64,000 nt of DNA, from the NCBI GenBank assembly GCA_903919315.1, contig CAIXHP010000051.1, positions 16,166-80,165 on the forward strand, in the 5' to 3' direction. Shown here one piece after another: positions 8,168 to 17,040 of this stretch. Numbering within the stretch: position 1 is the stretch's first letter; each line of letters starts with the position of its first letter. This DNA is from an uncultured Pseudomonadota bacterium (GTDB lineage: Bacteria > Pseudomonadota > Alphaproteobacteria > UBA9219). The translations under genes were made by a program, and so were the position numbers. The notes below the pieces were generated by a model. The model saw nothing but the letters and a program-made list of their open reading frames with translations, made no database searches and was not told where the DNA came from.

Positions 8168-8646
8168 ACGACACGCCGCTCAACGACGATCTGCGCGATC
8201 TGTATCAGGACTTGATCCTCGACCACGGCAAACATCCGCGCAATTTCCGCGTTCTCGACGGCGCGAACCGCGAAGCGTTGGGCCACAACCCGCTGTGCGG
8301 CGACCGTTTAGTGCTGTCGTTGAAAGTCGATGCCGACAACGTGGTGCGGGACGCGGCGTTTCAGGGCAGCGGTTGCGCCATCTCGACCGCCTCCGCCTCG
8401 ATGATGACCGAAATGCTGAAGGGCCGCAGCGTCGCCGAAGTGGAAAAACTGTTCGACTATTTCCACGCGCTTTGCACCGGCGCGACACCGAGCGCCGAAG
8501 GTGTGGCGGCGGACGATGTCGAACGGCTCAACGCTCTGGCGGGCGTGCGGCATTATCCGGTGCGCGTGAAGTGCGCGACTTTGGCGTGGCACACGCTCCG
8601 CAACGCGCTGGTGCCAAGCGACGAAAAGAAGGCGAGCACGGAATGA
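8164..8646 (+). CDS. sufU: SufU-type sulfur-transfer/scaffold protein
   Basis: The 160-residue protein belongs to the IscU/SufU family. Three conserved cysteines are present at 45 (NPLCGD), 71 (GSGCAIS) and 137 (VKCATL), with Asp47 beside the first. SufU types accept sulfur from SufS through a zinc-bound site, while IscU types build clusters; the SUF context and insertion (ALCTGATPSAEGV) between the second and third cysteines favour SufU. The start overlaps sufS by four bases (ATGA) and the stop overlaps sufT by four. No sufE gene is present, consistent with SufU filling that role. Confidence 0.94.
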   Translation: MNDTPLNDDLRDLYQDLILDHGKHPRNFRVLDGANREALGHNPLCGDRLVLSLKVDADNVVRDAAFQGSGCAISTASASMMTEMLKGRSVAEVEKLFDYFHALCTGATPSAEGVAADDVERLNALAGVRHYPVRVKCATLAWHTLRNALVPSDEKKASTE

Positions 8647-8972
8647 CGACCGCGCCGCCCGACCTCATGGAGAAAATCCTCGCCGGATTGCGCACGGTGT
8701 ACGACCCGGAAATTCCTGTGAATCTCTACGATCTGGGCCTGATCTACCGGATCGAGCCGATGCCTGTCGCCGATGGGAAATATGATCTGGCCATCGACAT
8801 GACCTTGACCGCCCCCGGCTGCCCCGTGGCGGGCGAGATGCCCGACATGGTGCGCGACGCGCTCATTGATATGCCCGAACTGAACGAAATAACCGTCCGT
8901 CTGGTGTGGGATCCCCCGTGGGATCAATCGCGCCTGTCGGACGAAGCGCGGTTGCAGCTGAATATGTTTTAG
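8643..8972 (+). CDS. sufT: SufT / MIP18-family Fe-S maturation factor
   Basis: The 109-residue protein is a DUF59 (MIP18-like) protein that aids Fe-S protein maturation. It shows the core TVYDPEIPVNLYDLGLIY, TLTAPGCPVAGEMPDMV with the conserved cysteine, and VRLVWDPPWD near the C-terminus. It overlaps sufU by four bases and is the last gene of the operon. A G-rich repeat pair begins 12 bases after its stop. No A-type carrier (sufA) gene follows, although many suf operons carry one. Confidence 0.93.
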   Translation: MTTAPPDLMEKILAGLRTVYDPEIPVNLYDLGLIYRIEPMPVADGKYDLAIDMTLTAPGCPVAGEMPDMVRDALIDMPELNEITVRLVWDPPWDQSRLSDEARLQLNMF

Positions 8973-8984
8973 CGCCTCCCTATC

Positions 8985-9026
8985 CTCCCTCCCCCTCGTG
9001 GGGAGGGTCGGGGAGGGGGAAGAACG
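8985..9026. repeat. G-rich palindromic repeat, copy C
   Basis: It contains CCCTCCCCCTCGTGGGGAGG followed by GTCGGGGAGGGGG, matching copy A. It is paired in inverted orientation with copy D 75 bases further on. Confidence 0.9.
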
Positions 9027-9100
9027 ACTGGGATGTGGCGTGTGTGATAGGGGGATAGGATAGCGGGCAGTACCGTTCTTTTTCTCCAACATTCTCCTTG

Positions 9101-9142
9101 CGGAACGCCCCCCTCCCTAACCCTCCCCACGAGGGGGCGGGG
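9101..9142. repeat. G-rich palindromic repeat, copy D
   Basis: It contains CGGAACGCCCCCCTCCCTAA followed by CCCTCCCCACGAGGGGG, matching copy B. With copy C it frames a 158-bp unit that carries no gene, as if the DUF559 gene had been lost or never present. The rest of 8973-9230 is non-coding with nothing else recognisable. Confidence 0.9.
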
Positions 9143-9230
9143 ATTGTTTTTTTCATCGCTCTTTTGCTTCTTTCCGTACGCTTCCGGTGCTAAAGACGGG
9201 GGCGAACCTTTAACTTTTTTCGGTGATTTC

Positions 9231-11876
9231 ATGTCTGCTGCCAAAACCGCCCGCTCCAAAAAAGATACGCCCGCGCCGGAAGTGCGCTTGGCCGATTACG
9301 CGCCGCCCGCTTTTCTGGTGGATCGGGTGGAGTTGGATGTCGACATTCAGGCCAAGCACACGCGCGTGCGTTCGCGCCTGCAACTGCGGCGCAATCCGAT
9401 GGCCAAGGATAAAAAGGCCGCGCTCGTGCTGAACGGCGAGAGCCAGCGGTTGGTGGGCGTGACGCTCGACGGCAAAAAGCTGACGGCCAAAGCCTACAAA
9501 CTCACGCCGCACGACATCACGATTCCCGACATGCCCGACGCGTGCTGTCTTGAGGTCGAAAGCACCAACGAGCCGGAGAAGAACACGGCGCTGTCGGGCC
9601 TCTACGCCGCCGGAGCGATGCTCTGCACCCAATGCGAGGCCGAAGGCTTTCGCCGCATCACCTTTTATCCCGACCGCCCCGACGTGCTGGCGAAATTCAC
9701 CGTCACCATCCGCGCGGATCGGAAACGCTATCCCGTTCTGTTGGCCAACGGCAATCTGGTGGCCAAGGGCAGCGCCAAGGACGGGCGGCATTGGGCGAAG
9801 TGGGAAGACCCGTTCCCCAAGCCCTGCTATCTCTTCGCGCTGGTGGCGGGCAAGCTCGACAAAGTCGCCGACCACTTTGTGACCAAGTCGAAACGCAAGG
9901 TTCTGATCGAAATCTATGTCGAGCCGGGCAAGAAAAAGGAAACCGGTTTCGCGCTCGACGCGATCAAGAAAAGCATGAAGTGGGACGAAGACACCTACGG
10001 CCTCGAATATGACCTCGACCGCTTTATGATCGTCGCCGTCAGCTTCTTCAACATGGGGGCGATGGAGAACAAGGGGCTGAATATCTTCAACGATGCCTGC
10101 GTGCTGGGCCGTCCCGACACCGCGACCGATCATGACATCGCCTTCATCGAGCGCGTGGTGGGCCACGAATATTTCCACAATTGGACCGGCGACCGCATCA
10201 CCTGCCGCGACTGGTTCCAATTAAGCCTCAAGGAAGGCCTGACGGTCTTCCGCGAGCAGGAATTCTGCGGCGACATGAACGCGCGGGCGTTGGAACGCCT
10301 GATGACCGTGTGGAGCCTCCGCCGCTCGCAGTTCGCTGAGGACGCGGGCGCGATGGCGCACCCGATCCGCCCCGCCTCGTATCAGACGATCGACAATTTC
10401 TACACCTCGACCGTCTATCAAAAAGGCTCCGAAGTCGTGCGCATGATCCAGACCCTCGTGGGCCGCAAAGGCTTCCGCAAGGGCATGGATTTGTATGTGA
10501 AGCGCCACGACGGACAGGCCGCCACCTGCGAAAACTTCGTCGCGGCGATGGCCGACGCGAACAAGATCGACCTCGGCCAATTCATGCTGTGGTACAGTCA
10601 GGCGGGAACGCCCGTCCTTGACATCACGGGCCGTTACGACGCGAAGAAAAAGACCTTTACGCTGCGCGTGAAGCAGTCCGTTCCACCCACGCCCGGCCAA
10701 GCGAAGAAACAGCCGATGCATATTCCGCTGGCGGTAGGCTTGTTGGATGAAAAGGGCAGGGACATCGCGAACACTTTTGTTCTCGATCTCTACAAGGCCG
10801 AAGAGGAATTCGTGTTCAAGAACGTCGCCGGAAAACCGACGCCGTCGCTGTTGCGGAACTTCTCCGCGCCGGTGCGCGTGAATTACCCCTACACCGACGA
10901 CGATCTGCTGTTCCTCATGGCGCATGACTCGGACGCTTTCAACCGCTGGGAATCCGCGCAAAAGCTGTTCATGAAATACATCCTCGGCAGTCTGACGGCG
11001 CGGCGCGGCGCGGGCGTGCCGGACGCGTTCATCGCGGCGCTGGGCGCGGTGCTGCGCGACCGCAAGATGGACGCGGCGACCAAGGCGATGACCCTGACGT
11101 TGCCGAGCGAGGCCGAACTGGGCCTCGCCCTGCGGGCGCAGGGCAAGTTGATCGATCCCGTGACGCTGTACCACGCGCGGCAGAGCGTGATACGCGCCGT
11201 GGCCGGTGGTCTGGAAGACCAGCTCTGGACAACCTATGAAAAGCTCGCCTCCACGCTGGCCGAAAAAGCGAGCGACGGCGCGGCGCGCGGCCAGCGCAGC
11301 CTCAAGAATCTCTGCCTCGCCTATCTGGGCAAGGTGGCGGAGGCGGACATTGTGCCTTTGGCCGCCGAACGCGTGGCGCAAGCGCGCAACATGACCGACA
11401 CGATGACGGGACTCGACATTTTGGTCGACACCGACACGCCGACAAAGGCCGCGATGCTGGCCCTGTTCGACAAGCGCTACCGCAGCCAGCCGAACGTCAT
11501 GGATCACTGGTTGGGCGCGCAAGCGGCGGCGCGGCGCTCCGGCGTGTTGAAGGACGTGCAAAAGCTGATAAAGCATCCGGCCTTCGCGCTCAACAACCCC
11601 AACCGTGTGGCGGCGTTGCTCGGCGCGTTCACGGCCAATCCGCTGGGCTTTCATGCCGAGGACGGCAGCGGCTATCGCTTCATCGCCCGAATCATCCCCA
11701 AATTGGATCGACTCAACCCCCAAGCGGCAGCCCGGCTGGCGAAGCCCTTCCTGCGCTGGCGCGATTTCGACGCGGGACGGCAGAAGCGGATGAAGGCGGA
11801 ACTCAAGAAACTCGCGACGCGCAAGGCGTTGTCCGTCAACGTCCGCGAGGTGGTGGAGAAAAGCCTGAAGGGCTGA
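9231..11876 (+). CDS. pepN: Aminopeptidase N (M1 family)
   Basis: PepN is a cytosolic zinc metallopeptidase that removes N-terminal residues from peptides. The 881-residue product has GAMEN at residues 276-280 and the zinc motif HEYFH at 312-316 with the third ligand Glu335 (LKEGLTVF). The bacterial M1 C-terminal helical domain is present and the length matches the E. coli-type enzyme. The frame is open upstream to a TTG at 9144, but that stretch is repeat-derived and hydrophobic; the ATG at 9231 gives the expected N-terminus. It stands alone behind the suf operon and its repeat unit. Confidence 0.96.
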   Translation: MSAAKTARSKKDTPAPEVRLADYAPPAFLVDRVELDVDIQAKHTRVRSRLQLRRNPMAKDKKAALVLNGESQRLVGVTLDGKKLTAKAYKLTPHDITIPDMPDACCLEVESTNEPEKNTALSGLYAAGAMLCTQCEAEGFRRITFYPDRPDVLAKFTVTIRADRKRYPVLLANGNLVAKGSAKDGRHWAKWEDPFPKPCYLFALVAGKLDKVADHFVTKSKRKVLIEIYVEPGKKKETGFALDAIKKSMKWDEDTYGLEYDLDRFMIVAVSFFNMGAMENKGLNIFNDACVLGRPDTATDHDIAFIERVVGHEYFHNWTGDRITCRDWFQLSLKEGLTVFREQEFCGDMNARALERLMTVWSLRRSQFAEDAGAMAHPIRPASYQTIDNFYTSTVYQKGSEVVRMIQTLVGRKGFRKGMDLYVKRHDGQAATCENFVAAMADANKIDLGQFMLWYSQAGTPVLDITGRYDAKKKTFTLRVKQSVPPTPGQAKKQPMHIPLAVGLLDEKGRDIANTFVLDLYKAEEEFVFKNVAGKPTPSLLRNFSAPVRVNYPYTDDDLLFLMAHDSDAFNRWESAQKLFMKYILGSLTARRGAGVPDAFIAALGAVLRDRKMDAATKAMTLTLPSEAELGLALRAQGKLIDPVTLYHARQSVIRAVAGGLEDQLWTTYEKLASTLAEKASDGAARGQRSLKNLCLAYLGKVAEADIVPLAAERVAQARNMTDTMTGLDILVDTDTPTKAAMLALFDKRYRSQPNVMDHWLGAQAAARRSGVLKDVQKLIKHPAFALNNPNRVAALLGAFTANPLGFHAEDGSGYRFIARIIPKLDRLNPQAAARLAKPFLRWRDFDAGRQKRMKAELKKLATRKALSVNVREVVEKSLKG

Positions 11877-11953
11877 TTCGCGGACTTGCCATTTCGGGTT
11901 GTATCGGCAAGACTGCGCTTCCCGCCTCGTTCCTCTTGCTTCAGGATGGCCCC

Positions 11954-12526
11954 ATGAAATTCCCGCGTTTGTTGCTTGCGCTCGCTACCGTTGTGTCCGT
12001 CGCATGGCCCTCCATGGCGGCACGGGCCGAAACGGCGCCGTCGCTCCCCAATCTGGTGTCGTTCGGCGCGGGTTGGTTCGACGTCACCCCCAACACGCCG
12101 CGCAAGCAGGCGATTGAGTTCCGCTTGGAACATCGCTGGGGCGCGTCCCTGTTGCCGATGACCAGCGATTACTTCACCAGTTGGAATTCATGGCTCCAGA
12201 TTCATCCCTTCGCCGGTCTTCAGACCACCACGCACGCCTACCTGTATGGTTTCGGCGGTTTTGTGTTCGACTTTCTGATCGGCGACCACTGGGTGATTTC
12301 GCCCAATGTCGCCGTCGGCGCCTATGATCGGGGCAACGGCAAGAATCTCGGCTGCAGGGTTGAGTTCCGCTCGACGATGGAGGCGGGCTACCGCTTTGAA
12401 AATGAAATGCGCGTGACCGCCTATTTCGGCCACACGTCGAACGCGCGGATGACGCACCTGAATCCGGGGGTCAACTCGCTTGGCCTCTATGTCCATGTGC
12501 CGACCAGCGTGATTTTCGGCCTCTGA
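11954..12526 (+). CDS. PagL-like lipid A deacylase (outer-membrane barrel)
   Basis: The 190-residue precursor has a signal peptide of about 25 residues (MKFPRLLLALATVVSVAW, cleavage near ARAETA). It then shows alternating beta strands and a C-terminal aromatic/hydrophobic strand ending in FGL. The motif HTSNARM (His160, Ser162) followed by LNPGVNSLGL matches the acyloxyacyl hydrolase/PagL family, which removes the 3-O acyl chain of lipid A at the outer membrane. I cannot assign the third catalytic residue (an acid in PagL) with certainty. I chose the ATG at 11954 over the upstream TTG at 11936 because it starts the signal peptide. A strong terminator follows. Confidence 0.75.
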   Translation: MKFPRLLLALATVVSVAWPSMAARAETAPSLPNLVSFGAGWFDVTPNTPRKQAIEFRLEHRWGASLLPMTSDYFTSWNSWLQIHPFAGLQTTTHAYLYGFGGFVFDFLIGDHWVISPNVAVGAYDRGNGKNLGCRVEFRSTMEAGYRFENEMRVTAYFGHTSNARMTHLNPGVNSLGLYVHVPTSVIFGL

Positions 12527-12547
12527 GCCGCGCCGACCGCACGAACG

Positions 12548-12577
12548 AAAAGCCGCCCTTCGCCGGGCGGCTTTTTT
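12548..12577. terminator. Bidirectional rho-independent terminator
   Basis: AGCCGCCC at 12551-12558 pairs with GGGCGGCT at 12565-12572, flanked by an A run on the left and a T run on the right. It can terminate both the PagL-like gene and the convergent FliL-like gene. Confidence 0.9.
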
Positions 12578-12581
12578 CGTG

Positions 12582-13010
12582 TCAGAGTACGATAAGTTCG
12601 CGGAAGGACAGACCACGGACATGCACCGGCCCGCTGGCCTGATTGATTTCGATCAGCAACTCGCCGCGCAGCCAGCGCAGTTCGGGCGTTTCCTGAAAGT
12701 CCTTGGCGGTGAGGCGTTGTGAGAAGGCTTGCAGCCGATCCATGATGCGCGGCAGGTAGGATTCGACCAAGGCCGTGTCTTTGGCATCCACCTCAAGATT
12801 GATTCCCAAGCGCACCGATCCGCCGCGCATATCGGCGTTCATCATCTTCAGCGTGACCACGGGCATCTCGTAGTAGCCGGTGACCGGAGCCGGTTCACGC
12901 AACAACTTGCGGATGTTGCCGGTGATATCGAAGTGATAGCCGATAAACGCCATAACGATGGTAAAGGCGAGGTAGAGGCCCAGAAACAGAAAAAACTTTT
13001 GCATACCCAT
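12582..13010 (-). CDS. FliL-like single-pass membrane protein
   Basis: The 142-residue protein has one N-terminal membrane segment (FFLFLGLYLAFTIVMAFIGY). A periplasmic domain follows with PVVTLKMMNADMRGGSVRLG, IMDRLQAFSQRLTAKDF and GELLIEINQASG. Its pattern (strand, helix ending in an L/T-x-x-D/F turn, then ELLxxIN and a final strand) resembles FliL, the flagellar basal-body protein that affects stator function. No flagellar gene is near it, so the role is uncertain and it could be a FliL-fold protein with another task. Starts at 13010 and 13004 are both possible; neither has a clear ribosome-binding site. Confidence 0.55.
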   Translation of the reverse strand: MGMQKFFLFLGLYLAFTIVMAFIGYHFDITGNIRKLLREPAPVTGYYEMPVVTLKMMNADMRGGSVRLGINLEVDAKDTALVESYLPRIMDRLQAFSQRLTAKDFQETPELRWLRGELLIEINQASGPVHVRGLSFRELIVL

Positions 13011-13410
13011 GAAAGGAACTCGCTAGAACGCCAGAAAACCCGCGCAACGGCGGTCGCGCGACCCGGGTGAGTATAGTTGACGAAAGATAAGGAGCCTTTA
13101 ATCCCATACCGCGTACCGATGAGCGGCCGTCTGTCCAAAAAAGATCCTTAATTACCCATGGTTAAAATGTGGGATTTTGCCGAGTCGCCCGGCAGATCGG
13201 CCTTAAGAAACGGCGGCTTAACCTTCTTTTTGCTGGGGCGAAACCACTATGTTGTTGTGTAATATGCTAACATTACGCCGGAAAGTTGTAATAATCTTTC
13301 TGGGGCTTTAACGTGGAAAAAAGTTTACAAATCGTTTATAGTGAGGACACTCTTTTCGTTGTCGACAGCTCCGTTCAGAAGTCGATGAGTGGTTTTGAGA
13401 GGATGCATTA
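13011..13410. other. 400-bp AT-rich intergenic region before the sugar phosphotransferase gene
   Basis: No gene is visible. The right half is AT-rich for this genome and holds several TTAA words, one GANTC site (13182-13186) and a short inverted repeat, GTAAT-N8-ATTAC, at 13259-13276. A TATAGT lies at 13337-13342 without a well-spaced -35. It probably contains the promoter and control sites of the polysaccharide gene that follows. Confidence 0.4.
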
Positions 13411-14985
13411 ATGCTACTTCGCGATGGTTCGACGGCTCGCCAGTCGAATTTCCAGAACGCCGAACCGGTCTACCCTAAGTCGCCAGTCACCACGCTAAAA
13501 GGTGCGGAAGCGAATTTGGCAAGCCTGCTGACCGAAGTTCAACGCGATGATGTCGCGGCTCAATGCGCGCCCGTGCGCCTGCGGCGTGATGTCCGCAAGG
13601 CGCTGCGCTGGTATGTCCCCGCCGACATTGTCGCTCTGGTGCTGAGCTTTGTCGGCGCGTGGGGCGTGGCATCTTTGATCGATGGGATGCTGTTCGGCCG
13701 GTCGATCGATCTGCTTGACGAGTCCGGCATCATGCGCCTCGCGCAGTTTTTGGTCATCGCGGCGGGTGTCGTCCTGTGGTTCCACCATACCGGCCATTAC
13801 AGTGTGCGGATGCCGTTTTGGCTGGAAGGCAAAAAAATCGTCGGCACGCTGATGTTCGCGACCGTCATTGACGGTTTCCTGCAATTTGCCTCCAAACAGG
13901 ACGCGTCGCGCCTCTGGTTGATGAGCGCGTGGGCGGTGGCGGCTCTCGGCATCGTCGTTTTGCGGATAGTTCTGCGTGGTGCGATGCGCCGTCGGGGCGC
14001 GTGGCAGGTTCCTACCCTTTTGGTGGGCGCGGGCGTGACGGCGCAGGAAGCGCGCGCTGCCCTCCAGTCCGAACCGGGCCTTGGTTATGAAATTACGGCG
14101 CAGGTCAAGGACTTGCCGGACGCGTTCCTTCAGGCCGGACGTTCATGGGAAGCGCTGTGCGCCCGTCACGACGTTGATTATATTGTGGTGGCGCTGGACG
14201 GCGCGGAGTTGGGTCGCGCAGGGCAACCTTTGTCCCAGCTGACGCGCGAAGCCGTGCCCTTTGCGGTGGCCCCGCCGTTGGGAAATCTGCCGGTGCTGGG
14301 GATGATGCCGCAGTATTTCTTCAACCACAACATCATGCTTTTGGCGCGTCGGAGCGGGCTGGAGCAGCCCTTGCCGCGCTTTATCAAGCGCAGTTTCGAC
14401 ATCGTGGCTTCGGGCGTGGCGTTGCTCGCGCTGAGTCCTCTGTTTCTGTCGCTGGCGCTGCTGGTGCGGCTCGATGGCGGTTCGGCCTTGTTTCCCAACC
14501 GGCGCGTGGGGATGGACGGCAAGCGGTTTGGCTGTCTCAAATTCCGCTCGATGGTGCCGGAATCCGACAAGGTGTTGCGCCAGTATCTGAACGTGGCGGG
14601 CCCCGCCGTGCGCGAGGAATGGCATCTCTACAAAAAGCTGCGCGGCGAAGACCCGCGCGTGACGCGCATTGGCCGTTTGCTGCGCAAAACCAGCCTCGAC
14701 GAATTGCCGCAGCTCCTCAACGTCCTGAAAGGCGATATGAGTCTGGTCGGCCCCCGTCCTATCCTGCCGAGCGAGTTGGACGAATACGACAACGATATCG
14801 CGCATTACTACCGCGTGCGCCCCGGCATCACCGGCCTATGGCAGGTCAGCGGCCGCAACGAGGTCACCTACGCCCAGCGGGTGCAGATGGACAGCTGGTA
14901 CGTTCGTAACTGGTCTCTGTGGCACGACATCGTCATCCTGTGCAAAACCGTCCCGGTCTTGCTCAAGCGCAGGGGCGCCTACTGA
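13411..14985 (+). CDS. Undecaprenyl-phosphate sugar phosphotransferase (WbaP-type)
   Basis: This 524-residue membrane enzyme belongs to the polyprenyl glycosylphosphotransferase family, which transfers a sugar-1-phosphate from a nucleotide sugar to undecaprenyl phosphate and starts polysaccharide assembly. An N-terminal set of membrane helices (about residues 65-190) precedes a cytoplasmic CoA-binding-like domain. The C-terminal catalytic domain begins with [19 protein letters not shown] and continues with [30 protein letters not shown] and [11 protein letters not shown], all typical. The full topology fits WbaP-like enzymes rather than short PglC types. The sugar cannot be predicted. No other polysaccharide gene is adjacent. 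Confidence 0.88.
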   Translation: MLLRDGSTARQSNFQNAEPVYPKSPVTTLKGAEANLASLLTEVQRDDVAAQCAPVRLRRDVRKALRWYVPADIVALVLSFVGAWGVASLIDGMLFGRSIDLLDESGIMRLAQFLVIAAGVVLWFHHTGHYSVRMPFWLEGKKIVGTLMFATVIDGFLQFASKQDASRLWLMSAWAVAALGIVVLRIVLRGAMRRRGAWQVPTLLVGAGVTAQEARAALQSEPGLGYEITAQVKDLPDAFLQAGRSWEALCARHDVDYIVVALDGAELGRAGQPLSQLTREAVPFAVAPPLGNLPVLGMMPQYFFNHNIMLLARRSGLEQPLPRFIKRSFDIVASGVALLALSPLFLSLALLVRLDGGSALFPNRRVGMDGKRFGCLKFRSMVPESDKVLRQYLNVAGPAVREEWHLYKKLRGEDPRVTRIGRLLRKTSLDELPQLLNVLKGDMSLVGPRPILPSELDEYDNDIAHYYRVRPGITGLWQVSGRNEVTYAQRVQMDSWYVRNWSLWHDIVILCKTVPVLLKRRGAY

Positions 14986-15131
14986 CCGGCGTGTTTCTTT
15001 GCCGCAGGGGTTGTTCCGAACATCCTAATCATGCCACAATTCACAGGCTTGATTCGCCTCGGCATCCCCGGCGGCGTTAGGCTGTAGTGCGCGGTTTTGT
15101 CTCAAGTTGTCCCAACAGGAAGGAAACAGAC

Positions 15132-16019
15132 ATGTCGAAGACGTTTCGTATGGCCGTATTGGCTTTGGCTCTGGGCGCGATAGCCCTGCCGGTTACGGCG
15201 GCGGAAAAGGCGGGCGAAGATCCCGTCGTGGCGCGGGTCAACGGTCAGGAACTGCACCGTTCGGACGTGGTGCGCGAATTGCAGGCTTTGGGGCCGCAGG
15301 CGCAGCAAGTCCCGCCGCAAATGATCTATCCGCAATTGCTGCAAAAGCTGATCGACACAAATCTGGTGTCGGCTCAGGGCTATAAGCAGGGCGTGCAGAA
15401 CGACAAGGAAGTCAAGGATCGCCTCAAGGATGCGGAAGCGCAGATCGTCGCCGACGTCTATGTCCGCAAGACGGTCACCCCCAAGATCACGGACGAAAAG
15501 CTCAAGGCGCGTTACAACGAATTGTCCGCCAAGTTCAAGCCTGAGGACGAAGTCCGCGCGCGGCACATCCTTGTGCCCACCGAAGCGGAAGCCAACGATA
15601 TCCTCAAGCAGCTGAAGGACGGCGCCGATTTCGCCAAGCTCGCGGCTGAAAAGTCGAAGGACTCCGGGTCGGCCAAGCAGGGCGGCGATCTGAGCTATTT
15701 CGCCAAGTCAGCGATGGTGAAGCCCTTCGCCGATGCCGCGTTTGGCATGAAGACGGGCGAAGTCAGCGAAAAGCCGGTGAAGACCGAATTCGGCTATCAC
15801 ATCATCAAGGTCGAAGACCGCCGCAAGTCTTCGCCCCCGCCGATGGCCGAAGTAAAGGATCAGCTCACCAACCAAGTCGGGCAGGAACTGGTGCAGCAGA
15901 TGGTGAAGGATCTTGAAGCCAAGGCCAAGATCGAACGCTTCAACATCGACGGCACCCCCCTGAAGGCCGCCGAAGCGACCGTCAAGGACGAACCCAAGCC
16001 CGAAGAAGACAAGAAGTAA
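15132..16019 (+). CDS. Periplasmic parvulin-type peptidyl-prolyl isomerase
   Basis: The 295-residue protein has a signal peptide (residues 1-23, ending VTAA), a SurA/PrsA-like helical N-terminal domain and one parvulin domain at about residues 140-232. Diagnostic blocks are ARHILVPTEAEA, GADFAKLAAEKSKD, GGDLSYF, MVKPFADAAF and TEFGYHIIKVEDR. Such proteins help fold exported or outer-membrane proteins. The ATG at 15132 follows AGGAAGGAAA. The C-terminus is lysine- and glutamate-rich. A G-rich repeat follows directly after the stop, then a terminator. Confidence 0.9.
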   Translation: MSKTFRMAVLALALGAIALPVTAAEKAGEDPVVARVNGQELHRSDVVRELQALGPQAQQVPPQMIYPQLLQKLIDTNLVSAQGYKQGVQNDKEVKDRLKDAEAQIVADVYVRKTVTPKITDEKLKARYNELSAKFKPEDEVRARHILVPTEAEANDILKQLKDGADFAKLAAEKSKDSGSAKQGGDLSYFAKSAMVKPFADAAFGMKTGEVSEKPVKTEFGYHIIKVEDRRKSSPPPMAEVKDQLTNQVGQELVQQMVKDLEAKAKIERFNIDGTPLKAAEATVKDEPKPEEDKK

Positions 16020-16023
16020 CCCC

Positions 16024-16064
16024 TAAAAGCCCTCCCCCCTTGGGGGGAGGGTTGGGTGGGGGGT
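16024..16064. repeat. G-rich palindromic repeat, copy E (solo)
   Basis: It contains CCCTCCCCCCTTGGGGGGAG and then GGTTGGGTGGGGGGTC, the same subtype as the right arms of the tandem block at 24 kb. It lies five bases after the parvulin gene stop and has no partner arm nearby. Confidence 0.85.
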
Positions 16065-16108
16065 CTCTTCCCGCAAGAGCAGGCCCCTCCATCCCACGCA
16101 CCCAAAAC

Positions 16109-16138
16109 AAAAAAGGCCCGGTAAACCCGGGCCTTTTT
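16109..16138. terminator. Rho-independent terminator between convergent genes
   Basis: AGGCCCGG at 16114-16121 pairs with CCGGGCCT, flanked by A and T runs. It serves the parvulin gene and, in the other direction, nadC. Confidence 0.9.
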
Positions 16139-16156
16139 CTATGCCTTCACCAAAAC

Positions 16157-17014
16157 TCAGCCGTGCGCTTCGTCCAGCCCGATGTCCAGAACCGGCGCGC
16201 TGTGCGTGAGCCAGCCGCAGGAAATGCGATCCACGCCCGTCGCCGCGATGGCGGGAACGGTGGCCAGCGTTACGCCGCCCGAAGCCTCGGTGATAAAGCG
16301 CCCGTTCACGCGCCGCACCGCCTCGGCCAGCGTCGCTGGGTCCATGTTGTCGAGCAGCACCGCGTCGATCGGCAAATCCATCGCCTCGGCCAGTTGATCG
16401 AGACTGTCCACCTCCAGCTCGATCTTCACGAGATGCCCGGCGGCCGCTCGCGCCCTCTCCACGGCGGGACGCACGCCGCCCGCGACGGCGATGTGGTTGT
16501 CCTTGATGAGGATCGCGTCGTCCAGCCCAAAGCGGTGATTGCTGCCGCCCCCAGCCCGCACCGCGTATTTCTCGATGGCGCGAAGGCCCGGTGTCGTCTT
16601 GCGCGTGTCGCAAATCCGCGCCTTGTGTGGCCTGGCCGCCTCGACCAACGCGCGGGTGGCCGTGGCGATACCGCTGAGATGTCCCAGAAAATTCAGCGCC
16701 GTGCGTTCCGCCGCCAGCATGGCCCGCGCCGATCCTTCGACCGTGGCGATCACCGCTCCGGGCGCGACGGGTGATCCGTCGGGAATCCGCACATCGAACG
16801 CGATGTTCTTGTCACAAAGATGAAACGCGAGCCGCGCCAGATCAAGCCCTGCCACAACGCCCGCCTGACGCGCCACCATCGTCGCCCGCCAGACGCAAGC
16901 CGCCGGAACAATCGCGTCGGTCGTCACATCGCCCGCCCGCCCCAAATCCTCAACCAACGCGGCGCGGACAAGCGGTTCGATAAGCAAATCGGATAGTGGA
17001 GAAAGCGACATCAT
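16157..17014 (-). CDS. nadC: Quinolinate (nicotinate-nucleotide) phosphoribosyltransferase
   Basis: NadC converts quinolinate and PRPP into nicotinate mononucleotide, the third step of de novo NAD synthesis. The 285-residue product shows [48 protein letters not shown] and [11 protein letters not shown]. The frame extends to 17047, overlapping nadB, but the ATG at 17014 has GGAG five bases upstream and gives the family N-terminus. It is the last gene of a nadABC operon. Confidence 0.95.
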   Translation of the reverse strand: MMSLSPLSDLLIEPLVRAALVEDLGRAGDVTTDAIVPAACVWRATMVARQAGVVAGLDLARLAFHLCDKNIAFDVRIPDGSPVAPGAVIATVEGSARAMLAAERTALNFLGHLSGIATATRALVEAARPHKARICDTRKTTPGLRAIEKYAVRAGGGSNHRFGLDDAILIKDNHIAVAGGVRPAVERARAAAGHLVKIELEVDSLDQLAEAMDLPIDAVLLDNMDPATLAEAVRRVNGRFITEASGGVTLATVPAIAATGVDRISCGWLTHSAPVLDIGLDEAHG

Positions 17015-17040
17015 AAACTCCGTTGAAAGATCAACCTGTA

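Noticed and set aside
9144..9230. Upstream TTG start for pepN giving a hydrophobic leader
   Set aside because: The stretch is next to a repeat arm, has no ribosome-binding site, and PepN proteins are cytosolic and start near the ATG at 9231.
10221..11723. 500-codon open frame on the minus strand
   Set aside because: It is antisense to pepN and rich in His, Arg and Gln without recognisable domains.
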